NCBI RefSeq assembly: GCF_014207235.1
Contig: NZ_JACHDA010000006.1
Location: 124,001-188,000 of the forward strand
Reading direction: 5' to 3'
From: Sphingopyxis sp. JAI128
GTDB taxonomy: Bacteria > Pseudomonadota > Alphaproteobacteria > Sphingomonadales > Sphingomonadaceae
Length of the DNA: 64,000 nt
The position numbers were made by a program, and so were the translations under genes. Each line of letters begins with the position of its first letter. Position 1 is the stretch's first letter. Below are positions 24,243-32,134 of the stretch, piece after piece. Below the pieces are notes generated by a model. That model had not been told where the DNA came from, did no database searches, and worked only from the letters and a program-made list of their open reading frames with translations.

Positions 24243-26319
24243 AGCTTTCTCCTCTTTCGGTCTCGTTCAGGCGTTCTATCAGGAACATGATGGATGCATC
24301 CTGAGCAAATTCCTCTGCCAGCGCTGTGGCGCCGGTCACATAGGCATTTTTATCGCCCGCGGCGTGCGCCGCGACAAGCGCCCCGATGCGCGCGCGCCGT
24401 TCCGCCGCAAGATCGGGGCGGGGGGTAAAAACATCGACCGGCTGCGCGCGCCCGCGAAGCGTCACGCGGCCCATCGGCACCAGGTCGTCGCGGCCCGATC
24501 GCGCCGCCGCCTCGGCCGAGACCAGCACACCGGTCTTGAGGCTCTTGTTCGCCGCCTCGAGCCGCGACGCGGTGTTCATGCTGTCGCCGAGCGCGGTGTA
24601 CTGGATGCGTCCTTCGCCGCCGAAATTGCCGACGATCGCGTCGCCGACATGCAGCCCGACGCGCGTCATGCCGATCAGGGGAATATCCTCGGCGGCGAGG
24701 TCGATGCGGAATTTCTCGCCGGCTTCATACATGTCGAGCGCCGCCGCCGCCGCCTGCGGGCCGTCGTCGGGCCGGCTGAGGGGCGCGCCCCAGAAGGCGA
24801 CGACCGCGTCGCCGACGAATTTGTCGATCGTCCCGCCGTGCGCGAGCACGATGTCCGACAGACGGTCGAGATATTCGTTGAGCAGGCGGGCGACGGTTTC
24901 CGGCGTCACCGCATGGCTCAATTTGGTGAAGCCTTCGAGATCGGTGAAGACGCAGAAGATGTTGCGCCGCTCGCCATGCAGCGAGAGCTGGTCGGGGTCG
25001 CGCATGATCTGCGCGGCGACGTCGGCGGGCAGATATTTGCCGAGCGCCGACTGCGCGAAGGCGCGCTGGCGCGACCCGACGGTGCGCGCCGCGGTGCCGA
25101 CGGCAGCATAGCCGAACAGCCAGCCGATCGCCCAGCCGAAGGTGGGCAGGGTGGTCGTGTCGACTCCGCGCCCCTGCAACCAGAAGGGGAAGGCGATGAA
25201 AAAGGCCATTTGCCCGAGGAAGGCGAGCGCGACCCAGCGCGCGCGCAGGTCGATCAGGCTGGTCAGCCCCCCGGCGAGAACGATCAGGATCGCGAGCGCC
25301 CACAGCGCCGGCCCGGCGATCGGCCGCGTCCAGGCGCCGTCGAGTTGCTGCGCGAGCATATGCGCATGGACCTCGAGCCCGATCATCGTTTCGTGCTGCC
25401 CCGTGATCGCGTCGGGAAAGCGGCTCAATGGCGTATTGAACTGGTCGTTGTCGATGATGTCGCCGCCGATCAGGACATAACGGCCCTTGACCAGCTCGGC
25501 GAAGCCCGCGCGCATGTCGGCATCCATCGGCAGCGCGAACGTGTCGATCGGGATGTTGGCGAAAACGGGCTCCTCCTGCCCGGCGGCAGCGCGTGCGGGC
25601 ACGAGGAACCGGATATTGCCCTGGAAATCGGCGTGGGCGGGATCGACGGGGGCCAGCGCATTGGACATCAGCGGCGGCAGATTCTTGGGTCGGTCGGGCC
25701 AGTTGCGGATCACGCTGTCGTCGTCGGTGCGGAACAGCACGCTTGTCGGCTTTGTCCTGTCGGTCGCGACGTCGGCGATGAAGGTTTCGAGAAATTTCTG
25801 CTGTTCGAAGAAGATGGTGTTCGGATTGCTCGCCTGTTCGGCATAGGCGAGCCAGGTCGGCGTTTTCATCGCGCGCAGCTGCGCCTTCAGCAAATCGTCG
25901 TCCGGGCGCGGCGAATCGAACGCGATATCGATGCCGATCGCCTTCGCGCCCATCTGGTCGATATTGCCGAGCGCGTTGGCCAGCAAGGTGCGGTCGAGCG
26001 GCGAGCGGATACCGGTGTTGAACAGCGTCTCGTCATTATAGGTGACCATGACGATGCGCTTGTCCTGTTCGACATGCGGCGCCATCAGCGTCGCGCGCGC
26101 GTCATAAAGCGCGCGTTCGGCGGCATCGATCAGCGGCATCTGCCAGCTGAAGCGCGCGATCAGCACGGCGACGAGCAGGAAAAGGATGGTCGCCGCCATC
26201 CGCGACGGCCCGAGCTGCGTGACAAGCCGGCGCACCCGCTTGCGCAGCGGCACGGCGGCCGGCCTGCCGTCCGGCGCGGCATCGCTCGCTTCGGGTTGGA
26301 TGGGTTCGGCTGTCGTCAT
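24229..26319 (-). CDS. CHASE2-domain adenylate cyclase
   Basis: A 696-residue membrane receptor cyclase. One helix (about 41-56) leads to a periplasmic CHASE2 sensor domain (about 60-340). Three further helices (about 345-440) and a short linker reach a class III cyclase domain (about 450-620). The metal aspartates are D460 in FTDLEGF and D504 in GDAVVAFWGAP. K500 (IDKFVGD) and the D of ALGDSMNTASRLE are the residues that specify adenine, so cAMP is the expected product. It follows the CHAT gene by four bases and overlaps the next secreted protein gene. The CHASE2 ligand is unknown. A source of cAMP in the same window as cNMP-binding and phosphodiesterase genes is notable. Confidence 0.92.
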   Translation of the reverse strand: MTTAEPIQPEASDAAPDGRPAAVPLRKRVRRLVTQLGPSRMAATILFLLVAVLIARFSWQMPLIDAAERALYDARATLMAPHVEQDKRIVMVTYNDETLFNTGIRSPLDRTLLANALGNIDQMGAKAIGIDIAFDSPRPDDDLLKAQLRAMKTPTWLAYAEQASNPNTIFFEQQKFLETFIADVATDRTKPTSVLFRTDDDSVIRNWPDRPKNLPPLMSNALAPVDPAHADFQGNIRFLVPARAAAGQEEPVFANIPIDTFALPMDADMRAGFAELVKGRYVLIGGDIIDNDQFNTPLSRFPDAITGQHETMIGLEVHAHMLAQQLDGAWTRPIAGPALWALAILIVLAGGLTSLIDLRARWVALAFLGQMAFFIAFPFWLQGRGVDTTTLPTFGWAIGWLFGYAAVGTAARTVGSRQRAFAQSALGKYLPADVAAQIMRDPDQLSLHGERRNIFCVFTDLEGFTKLSHAVTPETVARLLNEYLDRLSDIVLAHGGTIDKFVGDAVVAFWGAPLSRPDDGPQAAAAALDMYEAGEKFRIDLAAEDIPLIGMTRVGLHVGDAIVGNFGGEGRIQYTALGDSMNTASRLEAANKSLKTGVLVSAEAAARSGRDDLVPMGRVTLRGRAQPVDVFTPRPDLAAERRARIGALVAAHAAGDKNAYVTGATALAEEFAQDASIMFLIERLNETERGESYVLS

Positions 26320-26323
26320 CGGA

Positions 26324-29300
26324 TCAGCGGGCGGCGCGGCCGGCGGCCTCCCCGTTTGCTGCGGCGGTGGTCCCGCCGTGGAGCAGCGCCTGCCCGCCGT
26401 CGCCGATGATCGCGAAACCGGCCCAATAATAGGGGTGTGACGTCTGCTTGTCGTCCATCAGCCGCGACTGCGTGGCCCAAAGCGCGTCGGCCACGCTCGT
26501 TCCTTGGCGCGCTGCAAACAGGCCGGCGATCAGCCGTTCGGTCGCGTCGAAATCGTCGGGCGCGGGCCAATGGCTTGCGATCACCGATCGCCCGCCGGCG
26601 CCGATAAAGCTGCGCACCAGCCCGTCGAGCGCGTTGCCGCCGCCCGACAGTCCCGCTTCGCGCGTCACGGCGACCGACGCGGCCCCCGCCGTATCGCACG
26701 CCGACAGGATGACGAGGTCGGCATTGATCTTGAGGTCGAATATCTCCTGAAAGGTCAGAAGCCCGTCTGATTCCGTCCCGCCGAAGGAGGTCACGAGCGC
26801 GGGGCGCGCCGGGCAGGCCGGCTTGGGTGCTGTGACGAGGCCGTGGGTCGCGAAATGGATGATCCGATAATCGCCAAGGTCGGCGCGATTCTTGATCGCC
26901 GTGTCGGTGAAGGCGCCGCCGGTCAGCAATGTCGCGGCCTCGCGGCCCATGGCGTTGCGCGCCGTCACCAGTTCGTCCGCCGAAATCGGGCGCGCCCACA
27001 GCGACGCGTCCCACATGCAGTCGCTATCGACGCTGCCGCCCGCGTCCCCGCGGGTGCCGAGCGAGGGTAGGACGCCGCTGACCGGCTGATTCTGCCCCAG
27101 TCCGAAATATTGATGCGTCGCGGTCGACGGCGCCGCCTGCCGGGCGTTGCGGAAGGCGAGGGTGGAAACGGCGGTGCTCGGCCGCGTCGTCCGGCCGAGC
27201 CATGCGATCTGGCGCATGTCGAACGGGTCGGCGTCGGGATCGAGCAGCCGCTGTTCATAGGCGGCGAGGCCCGTATCGGCGGTGATCAGCAGGTTGACCG
27301 GCAGGCGCAGCATACCGCCGTCGGGTTCGAAGATCAGGTGCGGCACTGCCGGCAAACGCGCCGTGACGGGGCCGAACAACTGCCCGTACAGCTTGTACGC
27401 GGTGGCGGCGTCGAAGGGATAAGTGACGCGGCGACCGTTCTCGACGATCGAGATGGTCGAGCGGATGGTATCGACCGCGGTGTCGAGTCCCGACGCGCTG
27501 ATGTCCGATTTCCAAAGCTGCGCGCCGCCCTGCTCGACCAGCATCGCATAGACCGCGTCGCCCACCACGAGCATTTTGAGATAGGCTTCGTCCGGGCGCA
27601 GCACCTGCTGCAATTCGGGCAGGTCGAGCTTGCCGGACGCCACGACGCGATATTGCGGAAAGGCAGACAGCGCGACGATCGTTTCGGCCTGCTGGAACGC
27701 AAGATTGTCGAGCTGCGTCTTGAGGTCGGCGCGCAGCGCGTTGACCTCGGGCGACACCGGCAGCTGGGCGAGGCGGGCATCCTCGATCCGCGCGCGTTCG
27801 ATATCGCGGTTCAGTGTCGTCGCCTGGCGGAACAGCCGCGCGCCTTCGTCGCTGCCGCTCGACAATTCGCGGGCCAGCACGGCTTGCGTATCGGCGACGC
27901 CGGGGCGGACCTGCAACTGGCTGGCGACGAAGAAATCGCCGATCGCGGCCGGATCCGTTGCCGCGCGGCTGGCGAGGAGGCGGTAATAAGGCGCCATCAT
28001 ATTTGCCATGCCGGTTGTCGAACGCTGCGATCCGGCGAGCGCGGTCACGACTTCGCGATAGATGGCGATCGCCTTATCGTCCTGTCCGCGGCGGGTCAGG
28101 AAGGCAGCATAGCGCGCGCGCGCAGATGCAAGCGCGTTGGTTTCGGGATATTCGATCGCCAGCGCATGGATCGCTTCGAGGAAGCGCGCATCGGCGGCGG
28201 CGTTGTCGCCCAGCGCCTCTTCGGCGAGCGCGAGTTCACCGAGCATTTGCGACCGCAGCCGGATGATCGAGGTGACGCGCCCTTCGCGGACCGCCAGCGC
28301 CTCCGACAGGCCCCGGAGCTGCGCCGCTTTCGCCGCCTGCGCGTCGCCGCGCAGCCGTTCGACGGTGCCGAGCAGATGTACCGCCTGCGCGTCGATGATC
28401 TGCGCGCGTTCGAGCGGGCTCAGCCGTTCGCGATCAGAGGTCTGCCGGATCGCGCGCGCGCTGTTGCCGCTGTTCACGCCGGCGACGATTTCGGGGGTCA
28501 GGGTGATCGTATCGCCGGCCACGCCGACGGCGCCGGTTAGCGGTGGGATCGGCCGCCGCAGCAGCTCGGCAGCGCCGGCGTAATCGCGCTGGTTCAGCGC
28601 ATGGATGGCGCGGAAATTGCGGCGGAGGCGGAGCTGGACCGGGTCGCTTGTCGGCACCGCCTCGACTTCGGCGAACAGGCGGCCGGCTTCGGAAAATTCG
28701 CCGAGGTTCGATTCCTGCAGGGCGCGGTTGAGCGTGAATTCGGTGGGGTCGAGCCCTGTGGACGCCTGCTCTTCGGCGGTGCGGCGCGACAGCGCTTCGA
28801 AAAATTCGGCTGCCTCGGCATAATCGCCGCTGTGGTTGCGCCGATATCCTTCGGCCAGCGCCTTGTCGACGTCGATCGTTCCCGCCAGCGTGCGCGCAAA
28901 GCCGTCATTGCCGCCGACCGACGTCGTCGCAACCTTGATGACGCCGGGGACGACCTGGCGCTGGCGGACCGATTCGAGCGCCAGGTTGAGCGCATCGCCA
29001 TAGGCCTCGAAGCCTTCGACGGCATAGGTCGTCTCGCCCGCGGCCTCGATGCGCGTCGTCCAGGCGACATTGCTGTCGTGCACGGTGCAACCGCCGTCCT
29101 TGACGCAGACGATCTTGCCCGCCCGGCCCACATCGCCGACGATGCGGGCGTGCGCCTCCTCGGGCGTCGCGCGCAGCATGCGGAGATAGCCCACCGGCTG
29201 GCTCGCGTCGCGGCAGACGATCGTCCACGCGCGGTCGAACATGCCCTTGACCACGGTGTCGCGTACGGTGGCCTGCACTTCGCAGAGCGATCCGCCCTGG

Positions 29301-29419
29301 GCGCCGATCGTAAAACTGTCGCGCAGCGTGGGGTCGCCACCCTGCGCGAGCGCGCCGCCGGGCGCGGCCAAGGCCAGCAGCGCCAGAAGCGGCACAAATT
29401 GCGGACGTCGAACGGTCAT
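26324..29419 (-). CDS. secreted CHAT-domain protease-like protein with TPR-type repeats
   Basis: A 1031-residue protein with a signal peptide (LLALLALAAPGGALAQ). The middle (about residues 150-600) is helical and TPR-like, including DYAEAAEFFEAL and DDKAIAIYREV units. The C-terminal CHAT domain (about 720-1020) keeps the caspase-like dyad: H859 in HFATHG and C908 in LSACDTAG. The signal peptide places the protease in the periplasm or outside, unlike the cytoplasmic CHAT proteins of defence systems. First gene of the leftward block, so it probably carries the promoter in the 29420-29632 gap. It may process or license the giant exoprotein, or couple to the cyclase; both ideas are inference. I chose ATG 29419, which has GGGGG upstream. 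Confidence 0.88.
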   Translation of the reverse strand: MTVRRPQFVPLLALLALAAPGGALAQGGDPTLRDSFTIGAQGGSLCEVQATVRDTVVKGMFDRAWTIVCRDASQPVGYLRMLRATPEEAHARIVGDVGRAGKIVCVKDGGCTVHDSNVAWTTRIEAAGETTYAVEGFEAYGDALNLALESVRQRQVVPGVIKVATTSVGGNDGFARTLAGTIDVDKALAEGYRRNHSGDYAEAAEFFEALSRRTAEEQASTGLDPTEFTLNRALQESNLGEFSEAGRLFAEVEAVPTSDPVQLRLRRNFRAIHALNQRDYAGAAELLRRPIPPLTGAVGVAGDTITLTPEIVAGVNSGNSARAIRQTSDRERLSPLERAQIIDAQAVHLLGTVERLRGDAQAAKAAQLRGLSEALAVREGRVTSIIRLRSQMLGELALAEEALGDNAAADARFLEAIHALAIEYPETNALASARARYAAFLTRRGQDDKAIAIYREVVTALAGSQRSTTGMANMMAPYYRLLASRAATDPAAIGDFFVASQLQVRPGVADTQAVLARELSSGSDEGARLFRQATTLNRDIERARIEDARLAQLPVSPEVNALRADLKTQLDNLAFQQAETIVALSAFPQYRVVASGKLDLPELQQVLRPDEAYLKMLVVGDAVYAMLVEQGGAQLWKSDISASGLDTAVDTIRSTISIVENGRRVTYPFDAATAYKLYGQLFGPVTARLPAVPHLIFEPDGGMLRLPVNLLITADTGLAAYEQRLLDPDADPFDMRQIAWLGRTTRPSTAVSTLAFRNARQAAPSTATHQYFGLGQNQPVSGVLPSLGTRGDAGGSVDSDCMWDASLWARPISADELVTARNAMGREAATLLTGGAFTDTAIKNRADLGDYRIIHFATHGLVTAPKPACPARPALVTSFGGTESDGLLTFQEIFDLKINADLVILSACDTAGAASVAVTREAGLSGGGNALDGLVRSFIGAGGRSVIASHWPAPDDFDATERLIAGLFAARQGTSVADALWATQSRLMDDKQTSHPYYWAGFAIIGDGGQALLHGGTTAAANGEAAGRAAR

Positions 29420-29632
29420 TACCCATCCCCCAAGCACATGCACAGAAACGCCGTGCCGACGCTATATTGCCGGCAAGGCGCAGTCCCTTATTGCTGCGGT
29501 ACGACCCATTCCCTGATGTCGGACCCTAAACCCTTCGCAAGCGAAAGGGAAGTGATCTGCGGCACAGGCGGCTTGCGCCGCCGCAGCGCGCAACCTATCT
29601 GCGGGAGGACATTTCATTCCGGTGAGGACAAG

Positions 29633-29959
29633 ATGAGCGGATTCGACGATCGTGAACGGGCTTTCGAGGCGCAATTTGCACGCGACCAGGAGGTGCAGTT
29701 CCGAATCACCGCGCGGCGCAACCGCCTGCTCGGCCAATGGGCCGCCGAACGCATGGGGCTGACCCCCGAAGAAACCGACGCTTATGCCAAGGCGGTCGTT
29801 CAGGCCGATTTCGAGGAAGCGGGCGACGAAGACGTCATCCGCAAGCTGGCGGGCGACCTGACCGCTGCCGCCGTAGAAATCAGCGACGCCGAAATCCGCG
29901 CGGTGCTGAACGAAAAGACCGCCGAGGCGCGCCGCCAGTTCATCGACAGCCAGAACTGA
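29633..29959 (+). CDS. ATPase inhibitor subunit zeta (DUF1476)
   Basis: A 108-residue protein of the family whose Paracoccus member, the zeta subunit, blocks reverse (ATP-hydrolysing) rotation of the F1Fo-ATP synthase. The start MSGFDDRERAFEAQFARDQE holds the inhibitory N-terminal helix typical of the family, followed by RNRLLGQWAAE and a four-helix bundle. The ATG at 29633 follows GTGAGGA. It is the first gene of a small run with bolA and a monothiol glutaredoxin. Cytoplasmic. The assignment rests on the conserved N-terminus and length. Confidence 0.88.
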   Translation: MSGFDDRERAFEAQFARDQEVQFRITARRNRLLGQWAAERMGLTPEETDAYAKAVVQADFEEAGDEDVIRKLAGDLTAAAVEISDAEIRAVLNEKTAEARRQFIDSQN

Positions 29960-29969
29960 GGCGGCGGCG

Positions 29970-30203
29970 ATGGGCATGCGCGAGGATGACCTGCGGGCGA
30001 TGATCGTCGCGGCCTTTCCCGATGCGGAGGTCCGGATTACCGACCTTGCCGGCGACAATGATCATTATGCGGCGCATGTCGTCAGCGCCGCCTTTCGCGG
30101 GATGACGCGCGTCGCGCAGCACAAGGCGGTCTATGCAGCGCTTGGCGGTCGCATGGGCGGCGAACTTCATGCCTTGCAATTGACGACCGCAGTTCCTTCA
30201 TAG
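29970..30203 (+). CDS. bolA: BolA family protein
   Basis: A 77-residue class II KH-like protein. The family signature is visible as FPDAEVRITDLAGDNDHYAAHVVS, with the helix-turn segment VAQHKAVYAALGG and the C-terminal histidine of ELHALQL. BolA proteins pair with monothiol glutaredoxins to handle [2Fe-2S] clusters, and the partner gene follows 49 bases downstream. The histidine in HALQL and the loop before it are the expected cluster ligands. Confidence 0.92.
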   Translation: MGMREDDLRAMIVAAFPDAEVRITDLAGDNDHYAAHVVSAAFRGMTRVAQHKAVYAALGGRMGGELHALQLTTAVPS

Positions 30204-30252
30204 GGACGAGAAGCGAAACATTTTGGGCGCGCCGCGCCGCCGGAGACATGAG

Positions 30253-30585
30253 ATGAGCGATCCTGCTACCCACGACCGCATTGCCAAGCTGGTCGCCGAC
30301 AACCCCGTGCTGCTGTTCATGAAGGGCACGCCGCTGTTCCCGCAGTGCGGCTTTTCGTCGCGCGCGATCGCGATGCTCGACCGCCTCGGCATCGAATATG
30401 AAACGGTCGACGTGTTGCAGGACATGGAAATCCGCCAGGGCATCAAGGAATTTTCGGACTGGCCGACGATCCCCCAGCTTTATGTGAAGGGCGAATTCGT
30501 CGGCGGATCGGACATCATGATGGAAATGTGGGAAGCGGGCGAACTGCACACCCTGATGACGGGTATTCCGGCGCGCGCCGAATAA
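30253..30585 (+). CDS. grxD: Grx4-type monothiol glutaredoxin
   Basis: A 110-residue CGFS glutaredoxin that carries and transfers [2Fe-2S] clusters with glutathione, usually in a complex with BolA. The CGFS active site is at residues 32-35 in PLFPQCGFS; the GSH-binding elements WPTIPQLYVKGEFVGG and SD follow. It lies behind bolA, the standard alphaproteobacterial pairing. The start ATG has GGAG nine bases upstream. A strong rho-independent terminator begins 22 bases after the stop. Confidence 0.95.
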   Translation: MSDPATHDRIAKLVADNPVLLFMKGTPLFPQCGFSSRAIAMLDRLGIEYETVDVLQDMEIRQGIKEFSDWPTIPQLYVKGEFVGGSDIMMEMWEAGELHTLMTGIPARAE

Positions 30586-30606
30586 GCGGCCTGTTCGCGA
30601 GTTACA

Positions 30607-30645
30607 AAGCCCGCCGGAGCATGCGCCCCGGCGGGCTTTTGTTTG
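30607..30645 (+). terminator. rho-independent terminator after grxD
   Basis: An 11-bp stem, AAGCCCGCCGG (30607-30617) with CCGGCGGGCTT (30628-30638), a ten-base loop, and a T-rich tail TTTTGTTTG. Confidence 0.85.
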
Positions 30646-30683
30646 TCTGCCTAAGGGTGGTGAGCGGACGGTGCAGCCCCCAG

Positions 30684-30757
30684 CTTCGTCATCCCGGACT
30701 TGATCCGGGACCCACTGCGGCGCCGAAGTCATGGATCCCGGATCAGTCCGGGATGGC
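30684..30757. repeat. inverted repeat element, family B, copy 2
   Basis: Matches the element at 3124-3200. The left arm keeps ATCCCGGACTTGATCCGGGA; the right arm has lost one A (ATC-AGTCC). It lies between the grxD terminator and the anti-sigma gene, two converging genes. Confidence 0.88.
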
Positions 30758-30825
30758 TCTCGGCGATACGCGCGGCTTTGGTTTGCAAGACAGCCATAGC
30801 AGGGGGAGAAGCGCGCGGCCGAAGG

Positions 30826-31527
30826 TCAGCGGCGCGTCCAGCCGGTGTCGCGCGCCGCCTTTTCACTGATGGCGTCGAGCGGCTCGCCCTTCATCATCGC
30901 CGCGGCGGCGGCGGCAAGTTCGCCCGACGCGGCCTGGCGGTAAACGGTGCCGGACTGTCCCGCCATCGTGCGTTCGAGGTACCAGCCGTCGCCGTCGCGG
31001 CAGCCGATGCCGTTCAGCGACCGGCTTTCAAAGCTCCGGCAATAGCGGCCGGCGCTGTCTTTGAAGCTAAGGCCGATCCGTATCGGGGTGTTCGACGGCT
31101 GCGTCGAGGCGAGTTGCATATCGAGCGCCCTGGCGAGAGGCCCCGCGGCAACGATCGTTCCATTTGCCTCGCCGACGCTGGCGGCGGGCATCCACGGCTG
31201 GAGCCCGAGCGTGAGCCCGAACACGAGCGACGCCGCGATAGCCCCCCAATGGACGGGGCCGAAGCGCATGCGCTTCGCCTCGCGGCGTGCCGCGAGGCTG
31301 GTATCGACCGCCGCGCGCGGGATCAGCAGCGCGCGTAACCGTTCGGGCACCGGTTCAGCGACAATCGGGGCATAATGCGCCGCGAGCTCCGCCTTCAGCG
31401 CGTGGTGGCGGGCAATCTCGGCTGCCAGCGCCGGGTCGCTTACGGCGTCGCGCTCGATGCGGCGCGCGGTCAGGTCGTCGAGTTCGCCATCGACAAAGGC
31501 GGCGACGGTGGCGGGATCGAAACTCAT
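30826..31527 (-). CDS. anti-sigma factor, single-pass membrane protein
   Basis: A 233-residue anti-sigma factor. The first 80 residues form the cytoplasmic sigma-binding part (AAFVDGELDDLTARRIERD). One membrane helix follows at about 93-110 (WGAIAASLVFGLTLGLQPW), then a periplasmic domain with a cysteine pair (YCRSFESRSLNGIGC). Its start overlaps the stop of the ECF sigma gene by four bases (ATGA), the usual sigma/anti-sigma coupling. No zinc HxxxCxxC motif is seen, so it is not a ZAS-type factor. Signal unknown. Confidence 0.82.
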   Translation of the reverse strand: MSFDPATVAAFVDGELDDLTARRIERDAVSDPALAAEIARHHALKAELAAHYAPIVAEPVPERLRALLIPRAAVDTSLAARREAKRMRFGPVHWGAIAASLVFGLTLGLQPWMPAASVGEANGTIVAAGPLARALDMQLASTQPSNTPIRIGLSFKDSAGRYCRSFESRSLNGIGCRDGDGWYLERTMAGQSGTVYRQAASGELAAAAAAMMKGEPLDAISEKAARDTGWTRR

Positions 31528-32012
31528 GCGGCTTCTCCCAGCAAATGCATCAGCGTCTCGCGGCCGCGCGCAAGGCGCGAGGTGACCGTGCCGATGGGTA
31601 CGTCGAGTATGTCCGCGGCTTCGCGATAGGCATAGCCTTCGACAAGGATGAGCAGCACGACCTCGCGCTGTTCGTCGGGAAGGCGGGCCATCGCCCCGCC
31701 GACATCGCCGCGCAACGCGCCGGCCTCGACCTCGGCCGCGCCATCGCCGGCGATCTGCGTGACCGATTCGTCGATCGGCGCGTGGACGCCGCGCCGGCCC
31801 GCGGCGCGGCGCTCGTCAATCCAAAGGTTGCGGGTGATGCGGTACATCCAACTGTCCAGTCTTGTTCCGGCTTGCCACTGATCCTGCGATTTCAACGCGC
31901 GCTCGATGGCGGCCTGGCACAAATCGTCTGCGTCGCTGGCGTGACGCGCCAGCCCGCGCGCAAAACGGCGCAGGCGGGGTAGCAACTCGACCAGTTCCTC
32001 TTCGAAGCGCAT
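31524..32012 (-). CDS. ECF RNA polymerase sigma factor
   Basis: A 162-residue ECF sigma factor. Region 2 is RFARGLARHASDADDLCQAAIERAL with DSWMYRITRNLWIDERR; region 4 is LPDEQREVVLLILVEGYAYREAADILDVPIGTVTSRLARGR, shown here in shortened form as the YREAADILDVPIGTVTSR helix-turn-helix. It probably drives its own operon and the divergent subtilase gene through the palindromic promoter at 32034-32065. It is held inactive by the membrane anti-sigma factor encoded in the overlapping downstream gene. Confidence 0.92.
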   Translation of the reverse strand: MRFEEELVELLPRLRRFARGLARHASDADDLCQAAIERALKSQDQWQAGTRLDSWMYRITRNLWIDERRAAGRRGVHAPIDESVTQIAGDGAAEVEAGALRGDVGGAMARLPDEQREVVLLILVEGYAYREAADILDVPIGTVTSRLARGRETLMHLLGEAA

Positions 32013-32033
32013 TGTTGCCTTTCGCTCAATCGA

Positions 32034-32065
32034 GGAAGAAACGAGTAGCTTCTATCGTTTCTTCC
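32034..32065. promoter_or_regulatory. palindromic, bidirectional ECF-type promoter
   Basis: GGAAGAAACGA (32034-32044) and TCGTTTCTTCC (32055-32065) form perfect 11-bp arms around a ten-base spacer. Each strand reads GGAAG-N17-CGTT, the layout of ECF promoters (GGAAC-like -35, CGTT-like -10). The minus reading would start the sigma operon with a short leader; the plus reading would serve the subtilase at 32135. It could instead be an operator for a dimeric protein. Confidence 0.6.
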
Positions 32066-32134
32066 ATACCATGCTACATTTTTTCAGGAACCGGCGCGGT
32101 CGCCGGCCCATGTGAGTTCTGTGCGAGATTTGCG

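Noticed and set aside
28700-28720. GGTTCGATTCC-like sequence resembling a tRNA T-arm
   Set aside because: It lies inside the CHAT gene, and no acceptor stem, D-arm or anticodon arm can be built around it.
13205-29419. Interpreting the CHAT gene as part of a CRISPR-linked or anti-phage defence system
   Set aside because: No Cas, gasdermin, TIR or other defence gene is near, and the CHAT protein has a signal peptide; linkage to secretion is the better reading.
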